47,143 nucleotides of DNA from an uncultured Oscillospiraceae bacterium (lineage in GTDB: Bacteria > Bacillota > Clostridia > Oscillospirales > Oscillospiraceae). The translations under genes and the position numbers were made by a program. Shown piece by piece: positions 1-6,972 of the stretch. The stretch spans positions 1 to 47,143 of the forward strand of contig CABSMJ010000017.1 in NCBI GenBank assembly GCA_902478785.1, read 5' to 3'. Numbering within the stretch: the first letter of the stretch is position 1; each line of letters starts with the position of its first letter. The notes under the pieces are model-generated. The model searched no databases. It was given only the letters and a program-made list of their open reading frames with translations, and was not told the origin of the DNA.

Positions 1-750
1 TTCTTCAAGCCCCGGGTCATCATCTGCGTGCCCTCCGGCATCACCGAGGTGGAGGAGCGCGCCGTTATTGACGCGGGCATCCAGGCCGGCGCCCGGAAGG
101 TGTACCTCATTGAAGAGCCTGTGGCGGCAGCCATCGGCGCCGGCATCGACATCACCCAGCCTGACGGCCACATGGTGGTGGACATCGGCGGCGGCACCGC
201 GGACATCGCCGTTATCTCCCTGAGCGGCGTGGTGGAGTCCTGCTCCATCAAGGTGGCCGGCGACCAGCTCAACGAGGCGGTCATCAAGTATATGCGCCGC
301 AAGCACAACCTCCTGGTGGGCGAACGCACCGCCGAGGACATGAAGATCAAGATCGGCTGCGTCTTCCCCAAGGAAGAGGAGGAGACCATTGAGGTCAAGG
401 GCCGCTGCCTGCTCACCGGTCTGCCCAAGGTGGTCACCGTCAGCTCCACGGAGATGATGGACGCCTTTGAAGAGCCGGTGGAGCGCATCATGGAGGCCAT
501 CCACTCCGTGCTGGAGCGCACGCCTCCTGAGCTGGTGGCGGACGTGTCCACCAACGGCATCGTCATGACCGGCGGCGGCAGCCTCGTTTCCGGCTTTGAC
601 AAGCTGGTGGAGGCCCGCACCGGCATCCACACCATGATCGCCGAGGATGCCATCTCCTGTGTGGCCATCGGCACCGGCAAGAGCCTGGACTCTCTGGGCA
701 GCATGCAGGACGGCACCATGAACCTGAGCCGCCGCAAGCAGATGAACTGA
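1..750 (+). CDS. mreB: MreB/Mbl rod-shape actin homologue (5' truncated by window)
   Basis: The reading frame is open from the first base, so the N-terminus lies outside the window and about 249 residues are visible. It is an actin-fold ATPase that forms membrane-associated filaments and guides lateral cell-wall synthesis. The visible part has family signatures: a phosphate-binding stretch reading VVDIGGGTADIAVISL, the preceding IEEPVAAAIGAG segment, and a C-terminal MTGGGSLVSGFDKLVEARTG adenosine-binding motif. It ends at a TGA followed within 10 bases by a strong terminator, so it is the last gene of its transcript. MreB and Mbl paralogues cannot be separated from this fragment; the symbol stands for the family. 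Confidence 0.93.
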   Translation, partial: FFKPRVIICVPSGITEVEERAVIDAGIQAGARKVYLIEEPVAAAIGAGIDITQPDGHMVVDIGGGTADIAVISLSGVVESCSIKVAGDQLNEAVIKYMRRKHNLLVGERTAEDMKIKIGCVFPKEEEETIEVKGRCLLTGLPKVVTVSSTEMMDAFEEPVERIMEAIHSVLERTPPELVADVSTNGIVMTGGGSLVSGFDKLVEARTGIHTMIAEDAISCVAIGTGKSLDSLGSMQDGTMNLSRRKQMN

Positions 751-756
751 AGAAAG

Positions 757-790
757 CAAAAAAGAGGAGCGCACAGCGCTCCTCTTTTTT
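757..790 (+). terminator. Intrinsic terminator after mreB
   Basis: A 12-bp perfect stem (761-772 with 776-787) with a 3-nt loop is flanked by an A-run and a T-run. It can therefore stop transcripts from both mreB (+) and the converging minus-strand operon that ends at 816. Confidence 0.9.
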
Positions 791-815
791 ATCTTCTTTG
801 GGAAGGCGATGGCCT

Positions 816-1805
816 TTACAGACCGTTGACCACGCTGTCGGGGCGTTGGCCGTCGGCGATGCACTGGATGTTCTGCCACATATGCAGGTGGCCCCGGCGG
901 TAGAAGGCGGTGGTGAGTCCGCCGATGTGGGGGGAGAGGACCACCCGCTCCCGCAGCTGGGGCGGCAGGTCAATGAGGGGATGGTCCAGGGGCGCGGGCT
1001 CCTGGTCCAGGGTATCCAGTCCGGCGCCGGCAATGCGTCCCTCCTCCAGAGCCCGGCGCAGGGCCGCGGAGTCCACCACGTCGCCCCGGGCGGTGTTGAT
1101 AAGCAAAGCCGTGGGCTTCATCCGGGCCAAAAACGCGTCGTCCACCAGGTGATGGGTGGAGGCGTTGGCAGGGCAGTGGAGGCTGACAATGTCGCAGGTG
1201 GCGGCCAGCTCCTCCAGAGGCAGATAGGTCACGCCCCACTCCGCCTCTTCCTCCGGCGTGCGCCGGTGGGGGGCGTTGTAGCACACCTCCGCCCCGAAGG
1301 CCCGCAGCAGCCGGGCCACGGCCTTGGCGATGTGGCCGAAGCCCACCAGGCCCACCCGGCAGTCTCCCAGCTCCCGCAGGGGGGAGGTCACTACCCGGCC
1401 CAGAACGCGGTTGGAGGTGCCGGCATACATGCTCTCCTGGCCGGGAATCAGGTCCCGGGTCAGGGCCAGGATCAGAAGGATGGTTTGCTCCGCCACGGCG
1501 GCGGCGTTGGAACCGGGGTTGTTGCACACATAGATGCCCCGCTGCCGGGCGTATTCCAGATCCACCCGGTCAAAGCCCACACCCTCGCACTGGATGAGCT
1601 TGAGGTTGGGCATGGCGTCCATCAGGGCCGCGGTAGTGGTCCGCATGGAGTCTACGCACACCACCTCTGCCTCCGGCGCGGCGGAGGCAAAGACCTCGTC
1701 GCTGAGACTGCGCTTGCAAAAGACCATCTCCACCTGCTTGGTGATGGGCAGGTCCGGCAGGTACTGCTCATAGCGGGACTGAAGGCCCGCGATCAGGATT
1801 TTCAT
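816..1805 (-). CDS. D-2-hydroxyacid dehydrogenase, phosphoglycerate-dehydrogenase-like
   Basis: A 329-residue NAD(P)-dependent D-2-hydroxyacid dehydrogenase, predicted cytoplasmic. The Rossmann glycine motif is VGLVGFGHIAKAVA (about residues 151-164). The catalytic Arg lies in NTARGDVVD, the Glu in DTLDQEPAP and the His in LSPHIGG, so the Arg-Glu-His triad is complete. The length fits the family, and no C-terminal ACT domain is present, so it is not a full-length regulated SerA. The ATG overlaps the stop of the upstream AAA+ ATPase gene by four bases, placing it last in a five-gene operon. The substrate cannot be told from sequence; 3-phosphoglycerate, hydroxypyruvate or another 2-oxoacid are possible. 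Confidence 0.88.
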   Translation of the reverse strand: MKILIAGLQSRYEQYLPDLPITKQVEMVFCKRSLSDEVFASAAPEAEVVCVDSMRTTTAALMDAMPNLKLIQCEGVGFDRVDLEYARQRGIYVCNNPGSNAAAVAEQTILLILALTRDLIPGQESMYAGTSNRVLGRVVTSPLRELGDCRVGLVGFGHIAKAVARLLRAFGAEVCYNAPHRRTPEEEAEWGVTYLPLEELAATCDIVSLHCPANASTHHLVDDAFLARMKPTALLINTARGDVVDSAALRRALEEGRIAGAGLDTLDQEPAPLDHPLIDLPPQLRERVVLSPHIGGLTTAFYRRGHLHMWQNIQCIADGQRPDSVVNGL

Positions 1806-2974
1806 GGGGTTCCCCTTTCTTTGCTTGGATTGTCTGTGGTTTCCTGGGCGCCGTAGGTGGGCAGCTCCGCCCCCTCCTCCAGGCCCCGGGCGGCCAGCAC
1901 GTCCCGGACAGTGATCTGCATCAGGTCCTCCCGGGTCACGGTTTCCTGGCCGGCCAGGCGGTTGGCCTGACAGACCAGGATCTGTTCGAAGAGATTGCGC
2001 ACGCCCCGGGCGTTGCCGAAGGACATGGAGTCGGTATTCTCCTCCTGGATAAAGTCCCGCACCATCTCCGCCACGCCGTCCCCCAGCTGATAGCAGCCCT
2101 TTTCACACTGCATCCGAAAGATGGCGAGCATCTCGTCGGCGGTGTAGTCGTCAAAGTGGAGGAAGCGGTTGAACCGGGACTCCAGCCCGGGGTTGGAGTG
2201 GATAAAGCGGTCCATCAGGTCGTCGTACCCGGCCACGATGACCACCAGGTCGTCCCGGTGGTCCTCCATGGCCTTGAGGATGGTGTCGATGGCCTCCTGG
2301 CCGAAGTCGTTCTCCGCCCGGCCGTTGAGGGCATAGGCCTCGTCGATGAACAGCACGCCGCCCAGGGCCGAGTCGATGACCTTGCTGGTCTTGAGGGCCG
2401 TCTGGCCCACATAGCCCGCCACCAGGCCGCTGCGGTCCACTTCCACCAGCTGCCCCTTGGAGAGGATGCCCAGGGCGTGATAGATCCGGGCCATGAGCCG
2501 GGCGATGGTGGTCTTGCCGGTGCCGGGGTTGCCGGTAAAGACCATGTGCAGGCTCAAATCGGTGGTGGGGAGGTCGTTCTTCCGGCGCAGCTGGTAGACC
2601 GTCACCAGGTTGATGAGGTTCTTCACCTCCCGCTTCACCGCCTCCAGACCGATATAGGAGTCCAGCTCCCGCTGAAGGTCCTCGATTTTTTCCGGCGGCG
2701 GAGCGTCGGGCGCGGCAGCAGGACCCGGGTCGTTGCCGGTGGAGGCGGCGGTGTCGTCTTTGCCGCTGCCGGAAAGGGCAGGGGGCGCCTTGGGGGTCTC
2801 CGGAGCCTTGTCCTGAGCGGGGGCGGAACCCGACGGCACGCCCCAGAAGTCGCTGCCCATGCGGCTGAGGTTGTGTTCCGTCATGGTGCGGATCACCTCC
2901 AGCTGCCGCAGGATGATCTCGTCCTTGCCGTTTGGTTTGCTGTGGCCCATAGGTCTTGTCCCCCTTTCATTCAA
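1802..2974 (-). CDS. CbbX/SpoVK-type AAA+ ATPase
   Basis: A 390-residue protein with a disordered Pro/Ala-rich N-terminal third (about residues 50-95) followed by one AAA+ module. Walker A is TGNPGTGKTT, Walker B is GVLFIDEAYAL, and a sensor-like region and C-terminal helical lid follow. CbbX/SpoVK-family ATPases act as hexameric remodelling machines on partner proteins; the partner here is unknown. Both ends overlap neighbours by about four bases (stop with the dehydrogenase start, start with the stop of the Gx-type membrane protein), indicating translational coupling. It is not a Rubisco activase in function, since no Rubisco is in view. Confidence 0.85.
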   Translation of the reverse strand: MNERGTRPMGHSKPNGKDEIILRQLEVIRTMTEHNLSRMGSDFWGVPSGSAPAQDKAPETPKAPPALSGSGKDDTAASTGNDPGPAAAPDAPPPEKIEDLQRELDSYIGLEAVKREVKNLINLVTVYQLRRKNDLPTTDLSLHMVFTGNPGTGKTTIARLMARIYHALGILSKGQLVEVDRSGLVAGYVGQTALKTSKVIDSALGGVLFIDEAYALNGRAENDFGQEAIDTILKAMEDHRDDLVVIVAGYDDLMDRFIHSNPGLESRFNRFLHFDDYTADEMLAIFRMQCEKGCYQLGDGVAEMVRDFIQEENTDSMSFGNARGVRNLFEQILVCQANRLAGQETVTREDLMQITVRDVLAARGLEEGAELPTYGAQETTDNPSKERGTP

Positions 2975-3483
2975 GCGCCCAGCGGGAGCTTTTCAGCCGC
3001 CCGCAGCAGCAGTGAAACGATGCAGCCGGTAAGGGCCCCTGTGCCCAGACCCACCACCAGCAAAAGCGGCAGATAGGCAAGAGGCGTCACGGTGCCCAGA
3101 GACACCATGGCCGCCGCCACCTGGCCGCAGTTGTGGGCGGCGGCGCCGCCCATGGATACGCCGAAGATGGAAAGGCGCCGTAGGCGCAGCAGAAGTGCCT
3201 CCAGCACCAGCGCCAGCACGCCGCCCAGCAGAGAAAAGAGCAGGGCGTTAAGATTGCCGGCGAACAGTGACCCCAGAAAGCACCGGGCGATGAGGATCAA
3301 AAAGGCCTGGGGCACGCCCATGGTGCACAGGGCGAACACGGTAACGATGTTGGCCAGGCCCAGCTTGATGCCCGGCAGGGGGATCACCAGGGACAGGGGC
3401 AGCAGTGCCTCCATATAGGACAGCGCCAGGGCCAGGGCCGTCAGCACGGCGCACTGGGCCAGCTGCTTTGTGGTCAGTTTCAC
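2971..3483 (-). CDS. Gx transporter / heptaprenyl diphosphate synthase component I-like membrane protein
   Basis: About 170 residues, very hydrophobic, with five to six predicted membrane helices and conserved GIKLGLANI and GGAAAHNCGQ segments typical of the Hpre_diP_synt_I (Gx transporter) family. The start is the GTG at 3483, preceded by GGAGGGG (about 3490-3495). The frame continues further upstream but reads through a neighbouring coding region. In Firmicutes this family commonly lies beside NusG-II and ApbE genes, and a role in moving a flavin or quinone precursor across the membrane has been proposed. The older 'heptaprenyl synthase' name is probably misleading. It overlaps the next gene by four bases. 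Confidence 0.82.
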   Translation of the reverse strand: MKLTTKQLAQCAVLTALALALSYMEALLPLSLVIPLPGIKLGLANIVTVFALCTMGVPQAFLILIARCFLGSLFAGNLNALLFSLLGGVLALVLEALLLRLRRLSIFGVSMGGAAAHNCGQVAAAMVSLGTVTPLAYLPLLLVVGLGTGALTGCIVSLLLRAAEKLPLGA

Positions 3484-3494
3484 GTTTGCCCCTC

Positions 3495-3911
3495 CTATCC
3501 GATGGTCAGGTCCACGTCGCTGCCGCCGGAGGAGGAACCCTCCAGCCGGACGACGATCCGGGCGGGCAGACAGATGATGCTCTGGCCGCCCCGGGAGATG
3601 GCCCCGGTGTGGACGCAGTCCTGGGTGGGACAGTCGGAGTGGGTCACCTGCACGGCCTCCGGGGAAAAGACCACGGTCAGGGTGTAGCCGCTGTGGGAGT
3701 AGGTCCGCTCCTCCTGAGCGGACAGCTCCGAGAGCACCACCCGGTCCGTCTCCTGGCCGTCCACGGATACCACCGCAGTCAAAGCGCCGCTCTGGCTTTG
3801 GTTCCAGGACCACAGGCCCACCGTTAGGGCCGCCGCCAGCAGCAAAATCACCGCCGCCACCAGGGCGTCGGCAGGGGTGGGTTTTGTTTTAATGGGCGAT
3901 CTCATAGGCAT
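3495..3911 (-). CDS. NusG domain II-containing membrane-anchored protein
   Basis: About 138 residues: one N-terminal membrane helix (ALVAAVILLLAAALTVGLW) and an extracytoplasmic NusG_II domain with the family CPTQDCVHTG motif followed by SIICLPARIVV. The ATG at 3911 is chosen because a GAGGG lies 8 nt upstream; ATGs at 3905 and 3935 are alternatives. NusG-II proteins are known partners of ApbE-dependent extracytoplasmic flavin systems. Its 5' end overlaps the stop of apbE and its stop is inside the ribosome binding site of the next gene, so the three are co-expressed. The paired cysteines may be redox-active; that is inference. Confidence 0.85.
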   Translation of the reverse strand: MPMRSPIKTKPTPADALVAAVILLLAAALTVGLWSWNQSQSGALTAVVSVDGQETDRVVLSELSAQEERTYSHSGYTLTVVFSPEAVQVTHSDCPTQDCVHTGAISRGGQSIICLPARIVVRLEGSSSGGSDVDLTIG

Positions 3912-4953
3912 ATCCGCTGCCCTCGCTTTGCTCAAAGGAGTCCGCCAGCCCCTCGGTAATCACTACCCGGCCGTCGTCGGTGACCAGCACCAGGTCGAAG
4001 TCATATTGTCCGGAGCGCCAGAAGTCCAGGGCCTTTTCCTCCCCCATGACGAACAGGGCGGTGGAGAAGGCGTCGCACATGGTGCCGTGGCCGGTGAGGA
4101 TACCGTCGGTGTCCCCGTTGGCCGAGGCCACCACGGTGACGGAGAGAAGGCCGCTGTCGGCGGGGGAGCCGGTGGCGGGGTCGATGATGTGGTGATAGCG
4201 CTTGCCGTCCTGGTCAAAATAGCGCTGGTAGCCGCCGGAGGTGACGGCGTAGGCGTCGCTGAGCTCCAGCACCACCGCGGCGGCGGAGCTGTTTTGGGGG
4301 TCCTGGACCGCCACACGCCAGGGACTGCCGTCGGGCTTGCTGCCCTGAACGTAGACGTTGCCGCCCAGGGAGATGTTGCCGCTCTCCACGCCTGCGGCGC
4401 GGAAGATGGCCTCGGCCCGGTCGGAGGTGTAGCCCTTGGCGATGCCGCCCAGGTCGATGCTCTGGTCCTGGCCCAAGGTCACGGTGCCGCCGTCCTCTCC
4501 GGCCAGGAGGGTGATCTGGTCGCTGTCCACATGCTCCAGCAGGGCAGACAGCGTGGCCTGGTCGGGGACCTGGTAGTGGTCCGTGGTAAAGCCCCAGGCG
4601 GACACCACCGGTGCCACGGTGATGTCGAAGGCGTGGCCGGTGGCGCTGCCGTAGGAGACGGCGGCCTGAATCAGGGCAAAGACCTCACTGCTGACGGAGG
4701 CGGAGCCCCTTTCGTTGAGCTGGGAGATCTCACTGTTGCTCTCCGTCCGGTCCAGCAGCTGGTCCAGCCGCTGGATCTCTTGGCGGGTCTCATCCACCGC
4801 CTGCTCCCCATTCTTGCCATAGGCCGTCAGAGTCATCACCGTGTCCATGGCAAAGATCTCCGCCTGGGCAGGCTCTTCTGCGCCGCAGGCGCTCAGGCCC
4901 AGTGCCAGCACCAGTGCCGGCAGAAGGATTCTCATTCGTTTCATCCAAGACAT
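3889..4953 (-). CDS. apbE: FAD:protein FMN transferase ApbE, lipoprotein
   Basis: 354 residues. The N-terminus is a lipoprotein signal with lipobox LSAC, so the protein is expected on the outer face of the membrane. ApbE transfers FMN from FAD to a Thr/Ser of target proteins (RnfG, NqrC, FMN-binding domains). Family motifs seen are FAMDTVMTLTAYG near the N-terminus, SIDLGGIAKGYTSDRA, SLGGNVYVQG and the metal-binding DAFSTALFVMG near the C-terminus. It is the first gene of the minus-strand operon and has a clear promoter. No FMN-binding substrate protein is encoded nearby, so its target lies elsewhere. Confidence 0.93.
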   Translation of the reverse strand: MSWMKRMRILLPALVLALGLSACGAEEPAQAEIFAMDTVMTLTAYGKNGEQAVDETRQEIQRLDQLLDRTESNSEISQLNERGSASVSSEVFALIQAAVSYGSATGHAFDITVAPVVSAWGFTTDHYQVPDQATLSALLEHVDSDQITLLAGEDGGTVTLGQDQSIDLGGIAKGYTSDRAEAIFRAAGVESGNISLGGNVYVQGSKPDGSPWRVAVQDPQNSSAAAVVLELSDAYAVTSGGYQRYFDQDGKRYHHIIDPATGSPADSGLLSVTVVASANGDTDGILTGHGTMCDAFSTALFVMGEEKALDFWRSGQYDFDLVLVTDDGRVVITEGLADSFEQSEGSGYAYEIAH

Positions 4954-5028
4954 GCTTCCGTCTCCCGCTTGTTGAAATCAGGATACCCGCCGCCTGGAAA
5001 AAGGCGGGCAAAGGGTCAAATCGTACCT

Positions 5029-5057
5029 ATTATACTACACAAATTTCAAATCTACAA
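5029..5057 (-). promoter_or_regulatory. Sigma-A-type promoter of the apbE operon
   Basis: On the minus strand, TTGTAG (5057-5052), a 17-bp spacer and TATAAT (5034-5029) lie about 75 bases before the apbE start codon. Confidence 0.7.
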
Positions 5058-5079
5058 CACAGAAACCTGGGGGAAAACC

Positions 5080-5108
5080 TTGCAATGTGAGCTGGAATCT
5101 GCTACAAT
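5080..5108 (+). promoter_or_regulatory. Promoter of the membrane protein gene at 5183
   Basis: TTGCAA (5080-5085), a 17-bp spacer and TACAAT (5103-5108) lie 75 bases before the start codon. It diverges from the apbE promoter. Confidence 0.65.
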
Positions 5109-5182
5109 ACTTTTAACTGTTGTCCGGCCTCCGGGTTCGGACACTGATTTTTGAGCGGCAAAACCCGTGGAGGTTTCCATAG

Positions 5183-5974
5183 ATGACAAAGAAAATGACA
5201 AGCAAAAGCGTTTCCGAGAAGAAGTCCTCTGCCAAGACGGAGGTAAAGAACAACGCATCCTTCTCCGCCGCAGTGCGGATGCTGGTGGCCTGCTGCATTG
5301 GTGAGGCCTGGCTTCTGGTCATCCGGCGCTATTTCATCAATGGACAGGTGGACCAGTTCCTGGCCTTCGCCGACATACTCAAATATACCGGCATCGCCGG
5401 CTGTGTGCTGCTGGTGGTGGGTGTGATTCTGGCCCTGGCCTGCCGGGGCAGCCGGGGCGGCCGTCTGGCCGGATTCTGGCTGGCCATCGCCGGCGCTTTC
5501 CTGGCCGTCACCGGCTGGGCGTGCTACACCTATGTCCCCGCCGGAAACCAGATTTTGTGCATCGCGGTGCCGGTGGTGGGTGCTCTGGCTCTGGTCCACT
5601 ATCTCTATCAGAGAGAATTTTTCTGGAGCGTAGCTGTTTTGTGCCTGGGTATCCTGGATCTGTGGCTCTGCCGCAGAGGCTTAGGCCACGGCACCACCGG
5701 GACCATCGTCCTGGGCGGCACCATCGCGCTGATGGTGGTGCTGGCCGCTGCCGCGGTGGTGTTCCACCAGGCGGAGAAGTCCGGCGGCAAGCTGGGTAAG
5801 CTGCGCCTGCTGCCCTCCGGCGCCTCCTACGGCGTCATCTACGCCTCCTGCGCCCTGTCTGTGGTGGCCATGGCCGCCGCCCTGGTGCGGGTGTCCCTGG
5901 CCTATTACCTGATTTGGGCCCTGGCCATCGTTTTGTTTGCCCTGGTGGTGTACTACACGGTCAAGCAGCTCTAA
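5183..5974 (+). CDS. Multi-pass membrane protein of unknown function
   Basis: 263 residues. A lysine/serine-rich cytoplasmic N-terminal tail (about 25 residues) is followed by roughly seven hydrophobic segments (about residues 31-47, 64-84, 93-113, 123-140, 148-163, 170-193 and a C-terminal pair near 215-258). A GTGGAGG ribosome binding site precedes the ATG. I do not recognise the family and see no catalytic motif. It has its own promoter and a strong terminator, so it is monocistronic. An integral membrane protein of Clostridia is the most that can be said. Confidence 0.75.
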   Translation: MTKKMTSKSVSEKKSSAKTEVKNNASFSAAVRMLVACCIGEAWLLVIRRYFINGQVDQFLAFADILKYTGIAGCVLLVVGVILALACRGSRGGRLAGFWLAIAGAFLAVTGWACYTYVPAGNQILCIAVPVVGALALVHYLYQREFFWSVAVLCLGILDLWLCRRGLGHGTTGTIVLGGTIALMVVLAAAAVVFHQAEKSGGKLGKLRLLPSGASYGVIYASCALSVVAMAAALVRVSLAYYLIWALAIVLFALVVYYTVKQL

Positions 5975-5987
5975 GCGTCCTTTCCCC

Positions 5988-6023
5988 ACCCGGAACACCG
6001 GAAGGTGTTCCGGGTGTTTTTTT
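5988..6023 (+). terminator. Intrinsic terminator
   Basis: A 12-bp perfect stem (5988-5999 with 6004-6015) with a GGAA loop is followed by a T-run (6017-6023). Confidence 0.9.
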
Positions 6024-6046
6024 CTCCGCTCAGCCATCTGGAGCGG

Positions 6047-6075
6047 TTGATTTTCCCGCCGGCTGGGGCTAGAAT
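6047..6075 (+). promoter_or_regulatory. Promoter of the GNAT gene
   Basis: TTGATT (6047-6052), a 17-bp spacer and TAGAAT (6070-6075) lie about 50 bases before the ATG at 6126. Confidence 0.65.
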
Positions 6076-6125
6076 AGGGGCAAAGAGAGAAGAGACACGG
6101 CGGTGAGGAAAGGAGCGGAACAGTC

Positions 6126-6611
6126 ATGAAGATCGTGCTGGAGCCAGGGTATGACCATCGGGAAGAACTGGGTGCGCTGTTTGCCGAGTACACCCAAATG
6201 CTGCTGGAGAAAAAGCCCGACTTTGGAGGCTATCTGGAGCAGCAGGGATATGACACGGAGCTGGACCACCTGCGGGACAAGTACGGCCCGCCTGACGGCT
6301 GTCTCTACCTGGCCACGGTGGACGGTCAGGCCGCCGGCTGCATGGCCCTGCGGAGGATCAACGACAAAGAGGCGGAGCTCAAGCGCCTCTACGTCCGGCC
6401 TCAGTTCCGCCATCTGGGCGTGGCCCAGAAGCTGGTGGACCAAATCCTGGCCGACGCCCGGCAGATGGGCTACGAGGCTGTCCTGCTGGACACCTTCCCC
6501 TTTTTGGAGTCGGCCATCCGTCTCTATCAGCGCCACGGCTTTTACCAGGTCCCCTCTTATAATGGAACGCCCATGGAGGAGCTGATCTATTTGCGGCTGG
6601 ACCTGAAGTGA
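6126..6611 (+). CDS. GNAT-family N-acetyltransferase
   Basis: 161 residues, one GNAT domain. The acetyl-CoA binding region shows AELKRLYVRPQFRHLGVAQKLVDQIL, a good match to the motif A pattern (R/Q-x-x-G-x-G/A), though the usual second Gly is Ala. A beta-strand and the LYQRHGFYQV segment typical of the C-terminal motif B follow. A GGAAAGGAG ribosome binding site lies upstream. The acceptor amine is unknown; GNATs of this size act on amino acids, antibiotics or protein N-termini. It has its own promoter and a hairpin downstream, so it is likely monocistronic. Confidence 0.87.
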   Translation: MKIVLEPGYDHREELGALFAEYTQMLLEKKPDFGGYLEQQGYDTELDHLRDKYGPPDGCLYLATVDGQAAGCMALRRINDKEAELKRLYVRPQFRHLGVAQKLVDQILADARQMGYEAVLLDTFPFLESAIRLYQRHGFYQVPSYNGTPMEELIYLRLDLK

Positions 6612-6640
6612 AACGGGCCGGCGCCGGGACAAAAATGCCC

Positions 6641-6672
6641 GGGGACGCCCTGCTTCGGAGGCGTCCCCTTTC
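6641..6672 (+). terminator. Likely terminator after the GNAT gene
   Basis: A 9-bp GC stem (6641-6649 with 6660-6668) with a 10-nt loop is followed by a short, imperfect T-tract. It is weaker than the other terminators in the window. Confidence 0.5.
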
Positions 6673-6721
6673 CCTCCCGCTGCCTTTTTGGCGGTAAGTT
6701 TTTGGATTTTTCATTTTTCGG

Positions 6722-6750
6722 TTGATAATTTCAAAGGAATATAGTAAAAT
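6722..6750 (+). promoter_or_regulatory. Promoter of the SRP RNA
   Basis: TTGATA (6722-6727), a 17-bp spacer and TAAAAT (6745-6750) lie about 16 bases before the first paired base of the RNA. Confidence 0.8.
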
Positions 6751-6765
6751 AACAGCATTGTGATA

Positions 6766-6906
6766 AGTCCTCCGCGTGCATCTGCGGAGCCGGTCTCGCG
6801 CAATGGATGCCTGTGAACCATGTCAGGCGGGGAACCGAGCAGCATTAAACGGGACCATCCATGTGCCGCGAGGGTGCCGGGTCCGCAGATGCATACGGAG
6901 GACTTT
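6766..6906 (+). ncRNA. ffs: Signal recognition particle RNA
   Basis: A roughly 140-nt RNA that folds into one long hairpin: 6766-6787 pairs with 6883-6904. The apical part holds the conserved SRP domain IV signature GTGAACC...GTCAGG...GGAA...AGCAGCA at about 6812-6843, with the GGAA tetraloop at 6830-6833. It binds Ffh and targets nascent membrane proteins to the translocon. The length suggests no full Alu domain. It lies directly upstream of dnaX, as in Bacillus and many Clostridia. Any protein start called inside this interval is spurious. Confidence 0.93.
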
Positions 6907-6972
6907 TTCTGCCCTGAGGGCCGGTGGGCCCGTTTGTGGGGCAGAGAAAGCGTACGAGAAAGGAGCGCGGCC

